The notes beneath the pieces are model-generated. The model did not search any database and was not told where the DNA came from. It saw nothing but the letters and a program-made list of their open reading frames with translations. Position numbers and translations under genes: made by a program. Below, piece by piece: positions 45,211-57,799 of a stretch of DNA of 64,000 bases (positions are counted from its first letter, which is position 1; every line of letters begins with the position of its first letter). Origin of the DNA: Polytrichum commune (taxonomy: Eukaryota > Streptophyta > Polytrichopsida > Polytrichales > Polytrichaceae); contig OX485804.1 of NCBI GenBank assembly GCA_950295325.1, positions 65,004,533-65,068,532 of the forward strand, given 5' to 3'.

Positions 45211-46149
45211 TTACTTAACCCCTTCAAAAGACTCTTGACATTGATCAATCCAAATGTATTTCACATCTTTTCTTGTCAAATGAGTCAAAGGAGCGACTAA
45301 GGTTGAATAACCTTGAATTAACCGACGGAAATAATTACTAAGACCCAAGAATGAATGCAATTGACTTATATCGTTGGGCCTTGGCCATCTAGTCACCGTA
45401 CCAATCTTCCGAGGGTCAACCTTAATTCCATCCTTACCCACCACATGACCAAGGTATTCTAACTCACTCTTTGCAAAGCGACACTTAGTCAACTTAGCAT
45501 ATAATTTGTTTTCGCGTAGTATATCAAATATTTTGGGTAAATGTTCAATGTATTCTTCTTGTGTCTTTGAAAACACCAAAATATCATCAAGATATACCAA
45601 AACAAACTTTCCCAAGTGTTGTTGAAAAATTCTACTCATCACCCCATGGAAAGTTGTAGGTGAATTAGTCAATCCAAAACTCAAAACTTTAAATTGATAA
45701 TGGCCAAAAGGTACTCTAAATACAATCTTAGGTACATCTTCTTCTAAAATTTGAATTTGATGATAACCCTGAGCCAAATCTAATAAATTAAACACATGAG
45801 ATCCGGCCAATTGATCAAATAGATCATCAATTCTTGGCAATGAATATCGATTCTTTATGGTTAGATTATTCAAAGATCTATAATCTATCACCATTCTTAA
45901 TCCACCAACTTTCTTTTTAATAAATATGATTGATGATGCATAAGGCAAAGAGCTTGGTTCTATCCACCCTTTGTGGATAGATTCTATAATTTGCCTTTTG
46001 GCTTCTTCAATCTCCAAAGGATTGTGTCTATAAATAGGTCTAAAAGGTGGTTTATGACCTTCTTTTAATGGTATAGTATGGGCCATCTCTCTCTCTTGTA
46101 AAACCCCTGCATGTATGGGTTGAAATATATCTTCATATTCCTTTACCAA
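45211..46149 (-). pseudogene. Retroelement reverse transcriptase domain (312 aa open frame)
   Basis: The longest intact frame of the window. It carries RMVIDYRSLNNLTIKNRYSL, the SFGLTNSPTTF block, and the catalytic YLDD at 45,583-45,594 followed by ILVFS. Downstream, ELEYLGHVVGKDGI marks the connection region. These are the canonical Ty3/gypsy RT motifs in order. The frame ends before RNase H, where an intact polyprotein would continue. Confidence 0.93.
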
Positions 46150-46285
46150 AGACCCTACAAGGTTTTTTTCAACCTTTAAGATGGTTCTTTATTTTATACA
46201 TTTTTCAAATGAATGAGTAAAGGTGTTCAACATTTCTATACTGCTCTCTTGAATTGCAAAACTGATAATATGTTGTCTTGAGGCA

Positions 46286-46421
46286 GTGTCCATCCTCGAA
46301 AGAGGAGAGTAGTTTTGTCCCAGCTTCCCCATGTCCTGTGGGCATCGGGTTGTTGGCATTACGAACGGACACTCTATTCACGCCGGCCCCTAAAAGGGAC
46401 CGGAGTTTCTATCTATCTATC
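46286..46421 (+). mobile_element. 5'-truncated SINE inserted in the retroelement (136 bp)
   Basis: Matches the last 138 bp of the SINE at 54,850-55,218, ending in the TCTATCTATC tail. Flanked by the perfect 13-bp duplication TTGTCTTGAGGCA (46,273-46,285 and 46,422-46,434). Long target duplication plus 5' truncation is the signature of LINE-driven retroposition. It separates the protease and RT parts of the Ty3/gypsy element. Confidence 0.92.
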
Positions 46422-46830
46422 TTGTCTTGAGGCATGGACTTCTTTTTGCTTATTATCACACTTGGAATTGTAATTTTCTTATTGCTCTTATGCAATATAC
46501 AAGCTTTAGAATCATAATCAATGTGGGGTCTATGCTTATTCAACCAATAACCTCCCAAACACAAGTCAAAGCCATCACTTAATTTGATAACCAAACAAGA
46601 GACTTGAGATTGGTATTGTTGAATTTTCACATTCACATTGACAGTCCCTCCATTTCAACTTGCAATCCATTTCCCAATACCACTTTACCATTATTTTCTT
46701 TCATATGCAAACCAATACGTTGGACATATGATGAACTCAAATAACAATGACTAGCAGCAGTATCTACTAAAATTTGCTCATCTATTTTAAAGACTTTCCC
46801 TAAAGATTACATAGTTAGACCATTAGTCGA
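46400..46830 (-). pseudogene. Retroelement aspartic protease remnant
   Basis: On the minus strand, QILVDTAASHCYLSSSYV lies at about 46,740-46,790, the region of the retroviral-type protease active site. The usual DTG/DSG triad reads DTA. The following frame GGYWLNKHRPHIDYDSKACI (46,440-46,560) is the end of the protease domain typical of Ty3/gypsy, as in G.DWL..H...ID. A frame break lies between the two parts near 46,640. Confidence 0.75.
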
Positions 46831-47329
46831 AATAGCATTCAAGACTCAAGGTTGAGGTGGATCAGAATACGCTTGCAATATGATTTTGTTTGTCAATCCA
46901 AAAGCATCCTCATAAGTGTGTTTACACTCATGTAATAATTGAAATCTTGACAATAATCTATTGTGGCCTTGACCCTTCTTCTTTTCCACTAAAATGCAAG
47001 CACTAGTCTCAAAGGGGTTTTTTTTTTTTTTCTTTTAACTTTTACTTGGCTAGGTTTTCGGAATATGTATCAATAAGTAATCAATGACCAAAAACCTTGG
47101 AATCTTCACTAAAAAGTGTATCTAGTGAACTTCGGAAATTAGAAAATTGGTTAACTTTTAAAGTCCAAAGAATCAAGTACAAAATCAAATGACTTGCCTA
47201 TCTTAGTCTCTAAGATTTGAACAAGATAATCTAAAAATTATAATCTTAATCTTCTTTCTACCTCAGCAAATTACCCACAATTTTTCTGTTGAACATCTAA
47301 AAATTCTTTTCCACTTTGTCAATAATGGT

Positions 47330-47420
47330 TTTAGATTTCTTAGGGCAAGTATTAGCCCTATGGCCCTTTTCTTCACAAAAGTAGCATTTGCCTTCTTTCT
47401 TTATGGCTGCAACTCTTCTG
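47330..47420 (-). pseudogene. Gag CCHC zinc knuckle
   Basis: Minus-strand translation KEGKCYFCEEKGHRANTCPK has the C-x2-C-x4-H-x4-C spacing of the nucleocapsid zinc knuckle, which binds retroelement RNA. It is separated by stops from the rest of gag. Confidence 0.85.
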
Positions 47421-47659
47421 TAGTCAATCTCCCTACCATTACTGAATTTCATTGTAGATTTCTTTTGACTCTTTATTGGACCACCTACTCTTATACAAGG
47501 AGTTTTTTTTCACCGTTCGTAATAGATGCAATCCCTAGGTCACTAGCTTGTGAAACTCCTCAAGTCACTAGCCTTTGAAACTTCCTAGGTCACTAGCCTT
47601 TGAAAATCCTCCCAAGGCTGGGCATCATTCAATGGGTCCACCGTTACGTTTAATCTTAT

Positions 47660-47983
47660 TTATGGCTTCAGTCCATTAAAACGGTGAATCTTATCACCAA
47701 CACACATGGGTAAAAGAATAATTTCTGCACATAAGTTTTGAAACTCATTGGCATAACTCTCAACCGACGAGTGTTGAGATAATTTACTAAGTTTGGTACG
47801 GGCACGCTTACACTTCATTGGATCCTTCCCTTTATTGCCAACTTCCAAAATTGCCAACTTCGCTTCATTGCGCTTCTTGGCCTTTTTCAATTCTTCCATC
47901 TCTAATGTATAACTTGTAATATTATTATTTAACGTATTCTCCATCTCTAGGGTTATTGAAATATTTGTCTCAAGATGTACCAT
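47660..47983 (-). pseudogene. Gag remnant (107 aa)
   Basis: ATG at 47,983 follows the primer site by about 20 bp. The C-terminal part, SVESYANEFQNLC followed by DKIHRFNGLKP, matches the capsid segment of plant Ty3/gypsy gag. About 150-200 residues expected before it are absent, so gag has an internal deletion. Confidence 0.75.
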
Positions 47984-48003
47984 CTTTGTTTTGAAACTAA
48001 AAC

Positions 48004-48017
48004 ATGCTTTGATACCA
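48004..48017 (-). promoter_or_regulatory. Primer binding site for initiator Met-tRNA
   Basis: Minus-strand TGGTATCAAAGCAT begins 2 bases after the 5' LTR and matches the tRNA-iMet complement TGGTATCAGAGC at 11 of 12 bases. This is the usual primer of plant Ty3/gypsy and Ty1/copia elements. Confidence 0.88.
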
Positions 48018-48019
48018 AA

Positions 48020-48259
48020 TGTAACAAAACTCTGATTCTTTATTGGAAATTTCTTTGGCATCCAACTTCAAGATAAGATAAAGGACCCTTACTCTCATGC
48101 AAGAGCCCTTTATATACCTCCCCACCATGCCCGGTTGTCTTAAGTTTAACTAAAGTCAAAAAGCAAGTTCAACTATAATGAACTCTATGCTTTAAAGTCA
48201 TTCTAGACTACCGTTATCTTAGTTCTAGTCAACATGTACCAGTAGTGGCCCATGTTACA
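48020..48259 (-). repeat. 5' LTR of the Ty3/gypsy element (240 bp)
   Basis: Starts TGTAACAAAACTCTG and ends GGCCCATGTTACA on the plus strand. It differs from the other LTR by an indel-bearing block near 48,040-48,070 and by scattered substitutions. Followed by the TTGTA duplication. Confidence 0.95.
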
Positions 48260-49300
48260 TTGTATTGGGATTGGGAATAGGATTTTAGCTTGTTGTAAGG
48301 CTTCTTTGGTCAATTCTGGGGAGGCTCTTAATTTGATTTTGAATTCTTATGGGGATCTGATATGTTATTGGGTGGTTAAGTTTGGACTTGGGAGATGGTG
48401 GTGATGCTATACATGTGGAATTTGTTGAGGTATTTTTCTTGTCTTGAGGGAGTAAAGCATATTGGGGTGCATGTTTCCATGCGAGTTCTAGAGGGGTTTG
48501 TTGTATTGGAAAATCTTTATTGATGGTATTAATGAATATTTCATATACTCTTTCTAGTAAAAATATGGAACGAACGATGGGTGATCATGAGCATGCTCGA
48601 TAGCGAAGTTTAGGGAGGTGTTGTAATCCTCCGTATTTAGCAGTGATGTGTTTGGCTAATCCTTGGTAGACTAGTCCTACTTGTCTTAGGTCGTTAAGTG
48701 CAAATAATAATTATTTGCCTATGCAATGTATGTAGTCCGGTAAAAGGGACATCGCGTTGATGTTGAAGTCCTCAATGGAGATATGGGTGAGAACATGTGT
48801 TGTACTTTGGGGGATGTTGCATATCTCTTTGGTGAACTTGCTAAGAACTTTGTTCAATTTCTAGATGTCTGGTTTGGAGAAGGGGATTGCACTGTAGGCA
48901 TAAGCTATACCTAGTTTGGATGGTGGTGTTAAGGATGTGAATTTTTTGTTTAATGATGGCAAATGATGTTACGAGTTGTTTGTTTAGTTTTTTAGTTTTT
49001 TGCATTGTTATGCACGTTTGCAATTTTCATTTGATTGAGGGGACAAGATGTATGCCCGGGTCTTCATTTTGGAATAGGATGAGGAAAGGCTCCTATTTTC
49101 GTAGGATATTTTGGACATGTATATAAGCTTTGAATACATCTGGTTGAATTTAGATTTGTTGGAACTTCTAGTGATGGTGAATTTGGGTCCTAGACTAGTT
49201 ACTATTTTTTGATCGTCCTTAAAACATGTTGCAGTCCATCAAAGTGGTTTGCCTTCACTTTACACTAAGTTTGAGGGTACATTAATTGCAATATTGGATT
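48260..49300 (-). pseudogene. Decayed LINE fragment (copy 2, upstream part)
   Basis: Duplicate of 9,900-10,870. Minus-strand reading gives FTKEICNIPQSTTHVLTHIS, LLPDYIHCIGKQLLFALNDL and RQVGLVYQGLAKHITAKYGG in one frame before a stop shared with copy 1. Better preserved than copy 1 in the IIWKL/KLNK area. It is separated from its own downstream part by the Ty3/gypsy insertion. Confidence 0.5.
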
Positions 49301-49495
49301 TCTATTTCCCACAATATGACCTTTGAATGATTTCCAAGGGCCCTTAGATTTAATGGTCACGGGTCTTGGTCCATATGTAAAGCGGCACTAAGAATGGCAT
49401 TGATAAAAAGTTGTATTGAACGAACACTACAATCCCATGACAGCCATGCAAGGAAACATGTGGTCAAGTGGGCAAAAACGTGATGGTTGAGCCTT

Positions 49496-50009
49496 GGGCC
49501 GCTTTACACCTAGAGGCCGGGCCACTTCCCCTTGAGGCCGATTGCATGAAATTTTAGCCCCTTTTGGGCTGGAGGCCACCCTCAACTACACATTATAATA
49601 AGATTATAATGAGGGCCAATTTTTCCATATGTAAAGGTCTTAGGGCCAAGAAGTTAGGCCCATTCAATAAATCTATCATAATCCAACGGATCTAGCATAA
49701 TCTAGCATAGAGTTGTTCATATTTCCACATAATCCAATGGATATAGTTTGTTGAAAGAACTATACTTTATTAAAAAATGGGGTTTTATTGAAATGTGACA
49801 TTGGCCCTCCATTTTGGGTGCACCCAATTCAATGAGCTCGGGCCGTGTCATACCATGCAATTTTGATTAAAAATTTCATACCACCAAATCGGCTCGGCCT
49901 CTAGGTGTAACGGGGTTGGGGCCAATTTCAACCATTTCGCCTATGACAAGTGAGGATTTCAAGCCTCTTACACAACAAATTGGCCCGGCCTCTAGGTGTA
50001 AATCGGCTC
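49496..50009. mobile_element. Harbinger/Tourist-like MITE, duplicate copy (514 bp)
   Basis: Same element and position as 11,099-11,611. Left tip GGGCCGCTTTACACCTAGAG. The left TTA has mutated to CTT/TTG, while the right TTA (50,010-50,012) remains. Confidence 0.8.
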
Positions 50010-50109
50010 TTAGAACCAAGTGGTATTATCCCAGGTCCAAGAAGAGACAATGAAGAAAAGACCGCTTGTTGGGAGAAGCAGGTCCTATGTCACAAAGTTG
50101 TGAACTAAT

Positions 50110-51377
50110 TCACACCTTGTGCAGTTCTCACCTCTCCAAATCCTTCTGACAAAAGCTAGCCCTTATTTTTGTCTATTGACTTTTCATGAGGGAGTAAATT
50201 TGATCTAAACTACACTAAATATGATATTTAGTGTCACCAATTCTAATTGTGTTGCACAAAACTAATTGTAAACCGTGGTACAGTGTCACTAACACTGAAT
50301 ATTAACCCAACATTATTTGTCATTCCTTGTAGTTGTTTGGGGGTATTATGTATTTACAATATTGAAATTACCGTCACGTACAAGGTGATGTTTCATCCAA
50401 ATTTAATCATCCATGACAATGCTTCATCACAAGTTACTGACAGGACAAGGTAAGGTTTTGGCCAATGGGTGAACTCATCCATCATCCATGACAGCATTTT
50501 TTCGGTTATTCATGAGAAGTGTCATCCAAAAGTTACCATTAGTGTCACTAATTACTACAAGACACTAAATATCACGTTTAGTGCAAACAGATGTCATATT
50601 TGTCATACGTAGTGTCCAAGTTGGTACTTGAATTCAAGCATAGCAAATATAAGGCTAATGCCATTTGAATGTCACATGTTCATATTTTCTTGCAAGTGCC
50701 AATGAGCTTCCGTGCTGCATATGTTTTTTCCTCTAATCGGGATTTTTAAAATGAACATGTGCAAAGGTTTTTATACATCAAAAACGTCAAGTATACTTCA
50801 AACGATGGGCATGATCATGGAGCTTCAAGAACCTGGCATCCTTACATCAGCAGAAGTTAGTTCTCTGGAAGGAGCATAGGAAAACATCATTGTTGAGTTA
50901 CACACATGCTTGGTGACAAGCAGAGCACTTTTCAGTTCAATGCGGACCAGATTTCACAAATGAAAACAAGCACAACCAATAGGTGCTACACCTGTTGCAA
51001 ATTGCTCCACAGCAGGGACATTAAAATGATTGGCTTATTATAATTGTTTCTGTATCTTCAGGAACAACCTTAAGCAATTCCATCTGACATTATGTCAGTA
51101 CGTGCTACCTACTTCACGCTGGACCCATATGCCAATCACCAGACAAGTAGGTGCAACTGATCCAGATTCAGGTGCACACACATTTTAGTTACAGTGAAGG
51201 ATGAGAACTTCCAAAACACTCTTGAGAAATATGAGTCAACATAGTTGAGTATATTATGTCCATATTGAAACCAGCTAGCCCACACCATGCAGACTTCCTG
51301 GCTCACAATATAAGAGTACAACCTGGTAAGGTGCTAACAAAAATTTGCTCCTCTTCCAATCAACCTGCAGCAGATCC
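50110..51377. other. Spacer and 3' end of RPL11
   Basis: Contains a short repeat built around the palindromic ACTAAATATGATATTTAGTG (50,209-50,229) with related blocks at 50,565-50,590, also seen near 39,040, 12,735 and 5,240. The stretch nearest the RPL11 stop (about 51,130-51,377) is probably its 3' untranslated region. No other gene. Confidence 0.5.
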
Positions 51378-52986
<1,609 letters not shown>

Positions 52987-53029
52987 TGCTGCGGCCGGTC
53001 TAGAGTGGCGATGGCGGCTGGATGCTGCA

Positions 53030-53075
53030 ACGCCGTGCGAGAACAAGAAAGAGCGACTCAAGGGTTTCGTCTTCC
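53030..53075 (-). promoter_or_regulatory. RPL11 core promoter: telo-box and pyrimidine initiator
   Basis: On the minus strand AAACCCTTGA (telo-box AAACCCT at 53,061-53,067) is followed by CTCTTTCTTGTTCTC, a pyrimidine-rich likely start of transcription 50-75 bp before the ATG. Telo-boxes near the start site are typical of plant ribosomal protein genes and coordinate them in dividing cells (family knowledge). Confidence 0.65.
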
Positions 53076-53294
53076 CTCTTGCATCTGCCTCTCGCGATTA
53101 GTGAACTGATTAGTGAGTCTCGTCTCACTAATATTATTATTAATTGTAGTTACGTAAAAGGCTCTTATTACGAGTTCATCGATTGTGGGATGAAGTGAGG
53201 TTCATCCAAAGGCTGCACCCCAACTTTCATCAGGTTCCATTTCCGTTCATTTGTCCATTCACCAACCTAAATAGATCAACTTAGGGTGGGTTTA

Positions 53295-54053
53295 GGGGTT
53301 GTTTACAACATGGACCATGAAGTCGTCCCAAGGCCCTGTAAAATCTCTGATTGGTTGTTGAACTCATCCCACAACCACTTCGATTTATATTAAGGAAAAA
53401 ATGTCAGAGTGATCATGAAGTTCGAGATCCCCAAAAGACATATTTTTAAGGCCTACGTTATCCACTGATATGGTCCAATGGGTTTTGTAGTGAGAGAGGC
53501 AAAAGAGGTGCTTTGATTAAAAAAGGCAAGGGCCCATGGCAGAGGATTGTTGTTATAATAAAATTTTAATGAATTTTTTTTGAGAAGTGAAGACAAGATA
53601 ATGGTCAAAATTGATTGTTTTTTTCAAAACTTTATTTTTTTGGCATATATTAAAAAAATCAGCACATTCATTTTTTGGTGCATGGTCATTCTTCTTGGTC
53701 CACATTTGGTTTACACCATTGTTTGGGAAGAGCTGCCAATTAGTTACAAATGAACCAGTTGAGTTTGAGAAATAACCGGTTGAAGTTCTAGACTTCAAGA
53801 GAATTACCGATTATTCTAGAGGAATCTATCGAATATACCTCAAATGAATTAAGCAAAACCAGAAGATGTCAACGTGTGACCGACTATGTCCAAAGACTTC
53901 CTGAGCACTGGCTTACACCTAGTGAGGGGAACAAAGGCTTTGTAAATTGATTTTTCAAGCAATCGGACCACGAAAGTTGGACCATCAAGTCGGACCATGG
54001 GAAAAGGCCATCTTCCATGGTCCAACTTCATGGTCCATGATGTAAACCAGCCC
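53295..54053. mobile_element. Harbinger-like MITE related to 12,037-13,169 (759 bp)
   Basis: Left tip GGGGTTGTTTACAACATGGA, right tip complementary to GGGCTGGTTTACATCATGGA. The left flank is TTA; the right flank has changed. The interior shares CCTTTTTAAGGCC-like and GTTTTG..GTGAGAGAGGCAA blocks with the 12-kb copy. It contains an inverted copy of the dispersed repeat at 53,735-53,870. It lies 230 bp upstream of the RPL11 start site. Confidence 0.75.
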
Positions 54054-54838
54054 ATGGGTACATAGAGTCCAACCCCAAAGAAACTCCAAAAATGAGCGAT
54101 CCTATTGGTCGATCAAAAATTTAAAAAAACATTAAAAACATTAAAAACATTAAAAAAAACAAAAGGAGTTTACACTTAGTCCAAGGTCCAAGTCCAAGGT
54201 ATAGAAATGTGAAGTGGCACTTATGTGGCATCACTTTCCCTCCAAACCCAGACACTCCCCGCTCAAGAAAACAAGAAAGCTAAACATTCTCAATACAAAC
54301 GTCTCTAAAGCCCGTATCACCAATTTGAATATGACTTTAAGAAAGCAGATGCCCACGTGTTTCATTATCACATGTTTAGAGTGTTCTTTCCCCTTCAAAC
54401 TTATGTCCCTTCCAAAATGCAATTCATAGAGAATCAATTATGAAAAAACTCATGATCTCTGAACAAATAAAATCTTAGCTTGAACTCTTATTATGTAAAT
54501 CCTAGTGCAAACATTTTTGGCAAAATTTGCAAGTTACCTACCCCAAAACTCAAAAAAAAATGTTTAGTCCCCCCCCCCCCAAAAAAATCCATTTTACAAT
54601 TAAACGATGTTTTCATATATAAATGAATCATGCACAAGGTGCTTCTAATAGCACAACACACAATGAATGCCACATGACATCCAATCGTTTTTGTGCATTA
54701 AGTACATTCTCATGATCGTGATTGTCACTCTTACTCTTACAACATAATGAATACACTTGTGCTTTGTAAGATATTACATTTGACCATGAGATTCACAACT
54801 TCCAAAATGCTCGTGCATGATGAGCGTGTATAAACATA
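54054..54838. other. No recognised gene
   Basis: AT-rich DNA with a poly-C run followed by poly-A (54,570-54,587) and short ORFs up to 71 aa without recognisable features. Confidence 0.5.
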
Positions 54839-54849
54839 TAGGGGGACAC

Positions 54850-55218
54850 TAGGCACCACGGGCCTTAGCTTGGTGGTTAGGGCTCATGACCCCCAATGAG
54901 GAGGTTGTGGGTTCTATTCCCCATGCCAACGTGGTGCTCACCACCTTAGTCCACCCAACTATGGTGGGGGGTCCTTGGACCTTGTTGTATGGGTACCTCA
55001 AAGCCCTTCGGGGGGATACCATGTCCGGTATCTTCAAGGCACTAATGGCTAGCTAGGAACTTGTATAGTGTGTCACTATAGTGTCCATCCTGGAAAGGAG
55101 AGAGTAGTATTTGTCCCAATGTCCCCTTGTCCAGTGGGCATCGGGTCATTGGCATTACGAACGGACACTTTATTCACGCCGGCCCCTTGCTTGAAAGGGG
55201 TTGGAGTTTCTATCTATC
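54850..55218 (+). mobile_element. Full-length tRNA-derived SINE (369 bp)
   Basis: The 5' part has a pol III A box TAGCTTGGTGG (54,866-54,876) and a B box GGTTCTATTCC (54,910-54,920) 34 bp apart, as in tRNA genes. The rest is an unrelated body ending in TTTCTATCTATC. Flanked by the 11-bp duplication TAGGGGGACAC (54,839-54,849 and 55,219-55,229). The tail is a TCTA repeat, not poly-A, which is unusual among plant SINEs. It does not fold into a full tRNA, so it is not a tRNA gene. A truncated relative is at 46,286-46,421. Confidence 0.92.
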
Positions 55219-55375
55219 TAGGGGGACACCTCTCCATTGAACACCCCTTTGTGTGAGTGCTTGGTGTAGTTATACACAAGTGACGATGCTCTAACAAAGG
55301 GTTTAAAACATGTGTAGTCCCAAGGGTTTGCATTGTGATAGGATTTATGTGGCACGTGCATTCAATTTATATATC

Positions 55376-56691
55376 GGGGCAATCACACCCTCTTACGTTT
55401 CGTAACTACGTATGATAATGGGGTATTTAATGGGGGGGGTATTTATGTACCTCTTGATATTTTTACTCTCTTATTTGTAGATAAAGGGCTACTTTGACGT
55501 ATTTTTTAGCACCCTATGTTTATTTGTAATTGTTTAGAGAGGCTAATTTTTGGCACAATTTTTTTTGATGGAAATCATACAAGTATCAAATAATGGACAA
55601 AATACTATAGCATTGCGAAACCGACTATGTGAGCAACAAACATTCTATACCATTTAAATTGTCATTTATTTGGTTTTAATTAGTAATACCAGTCCTAAAC
55701 CGTTCAAAGTACCGTCCAAAATATAATCAATAGCACTTGGATACTAGTTAAAGGTTTACCAATAAACATGGGGATAACAAAATATACATAGTTGAAATAG
55801 ACAAGTTGTAAACACCGATATAACAAAACAAGAAGTATAATCAGTTGTGACAAGACATTAAATTATGCACAACTACCTACTTCAAAAAAAATTGCACTCA
55901 AATACAAGAAAACTAAATACATAAAATAAAAAACATCTACTTTTATGAGTGTATACACCTTGATCTTCTTCATTCCCATGTCAAATTGTAACCCTAAATT
56001 TAGACCTTGCAAGACCGTACCCAGAACCCCAAAAATAACTCGTAATCACAAAACCAACAAAGAATAAATGAACCATGAAAGCTAAACCCTAAACCAAATA
56101 CATGCGGAAAACATTGCAAAGGAAGTGGCCACTATGCACCATCAATATGCATGAAAGAAACCCTAGAAAATGCTTAGAACAAGCATGAGCTTAATAATTG
56201 AGGACTGACGTTATGACAAACCAAAACTGGTCACAAAAAATGGTTGAGGGTGACGGTGGAGGTTCTCATCTAGCAAGGACTCGTATATTTAGCGCCGTTG
56301 CAAAACCCAACAACCGCTGAGGAGCCCCAACACATTCCTTCCCAAAAAAAAAATCCCACAACATTTCCCTCCATACTAATGCGTTTGATTCAAATTTGGA
56401 TAGAAACTACACACTTCTTCATCCAAGTAGTCAAAATTATAATTATTACACTGATCCTACTACACACTTTTAGGGGGATCCTATCTCTATGACCTTAATT
56501 TTTTTTATAAAAAACTAATTACTATAATGGAGGAATTATCCACCACCTTATTTGACAGATAATCATGTAGGGGGACATCTTTCCAATGCTATGATAAATC
56601 TAACAAAATTATAAAATTTACCCTAAACGAGTTAAATTGACTGTATTTTTAATCTCATACGGTTTTCTAAAAATTTGATAGTCACTTCCCC
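55376..56691. mobile_element. DNA element II, inverted relative of element I (1.32 kb)
   Basis: Left tip GGGGCAATCACACCC, right tip complementary to GGGGAAGTGACTATC. Left 550 bp and right 380 bp are homologous, in inverted orientation, to element I (40,604-42,689), so element II lacks about 700 bp of its middle. No clear target duplication. No transposase. Confidence 0.65.
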
Positions 56692-57748
56692 AAGATTTAT
56701 ATTCTTAGGATGAAAGTAAAAAATTATGGTACAAATTGTATGCAAAATTGTAGTCTCTTCAAAATTAAAAGGACAATCACAATAACTCCAATAAATATAT
56801 GTCCATAAAACTTATTACATTTTAAGTACGAAAGGTACAGTTAGCCCCTAAAGGTCCAAGCCTTTCTCATATACTAAGTATGTGTTGTTCATGTCCTATA
56901 ACACAAAAGTTACAAGGCTAGAAAGTGGAAACTCTGTGAAGTAAACTCGTAGATATTGATGTGAGGTTTATATCCACATGGTTGGTGCCCTTAATTAACC
57001 TAGTGAACTCCATGTAAGGAATTTTTTTTGTTTTAAACTAGATAAATTCCTCATAAATCAAGATCACACAGCTATGGTTTGAAACTCTTTAGGAATTAAG
57101 AACATGTGTAGGTTTCCAACAAACCAAAAAATGATGTTGAATGTTATGGATGATATGTCATCTATTTTGCCAAAAACATGTAAGCAAAAATGATATCATT
57201 TGCATCCCCGTTCACACTTCAAAAAATGTCCATATGAGACATTAGGAGATAAACACCAATACATTGAACACTACTTCTATAGCATACATGTTCCTTTTCC
57301 ATGAATGAAATGATGATTTTTATTTTTTATTTTTTCTTAGAAGAAACATCTTGCACTTACCATGATTGTTCAATTTGATTGAAAGATCGCATCACTACCC
57401 ATGGGATGCACTCCATTGTCAAGTTAACACCACGTGCGATATATATATACTTTTTACACATAAAGCATCACCAAAATGGGTCCAAAGTTTATCAAATTTG
57501 TTTCATGAGTAGTATCTATTACCTAGTAAAAAATGGTAACCAAATTTGATGATTTGTGTTTTTTTACAAAACATACAATTTCTAACTAGAACAACACATA
57601 ATTGAATTAAAACAATTACTACAAAAATGAAGATGACTAAAATTTTCAAAAAATCTATACAAAAGTTGTTATCAATGGTTATGTATATGTAGAAAAAATA
57701 TCATAATGTTAAAAAATATCTATGGCATATAATATAGGGTAGCAAACT

Positions 57749-57791
57749 TTATCGCACGTGGTTATGAAACGCAAGGGGGTGTGATCGCCCC
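57749..57791. repeat. Isolated terminal repeat of the element I/II family
   Basis: TTATCGCACGTGGTTATGAA through GTGATCGCCCC is an inverted match (about 35 of 43 bases) to the left end of element II at 55,376-55,418. Either element II is really 2.4 kb with long inverted ends or a second, truncated element lies here. Confidence 0.6.
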
Positions 57792-57799
57792 AAGCATCA

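Larger units (their letters stand above)
42926..48259 (-). mobile_element. Ty3/gypsy LTR retrotransposon (chromovirus-like), frameshifted
   Basis: Bounded by LTRs of 227 and 240 bp and the 5-bp duplication TTGTA (42,921-42,925; 48,260-48,264). The empty site GGTTGTATTGGG survives at about 9,900. In element orientation the order is 5' LTR, primer site, gag remnant, zinc knuckle, protease, reverse transcriptase, RNase H, integrase, chromodomain, polypurine tract, 3' LTR. This is the Ty3/gypsy order. Reading frames are broken many times and part of gag is missing, so it is inactive. LTRs differ by scattered substitutions and an indel block near their left end, so it is not a recent arrival. A SINE has inserted into it. 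Confidence 0.96.

Noticed and set aside
54860-54930. Possible tRNA gene
   Set aside because: Has A and B boxes but no tRNA cloverleaf, and is part of a SINE with its own target duplication.
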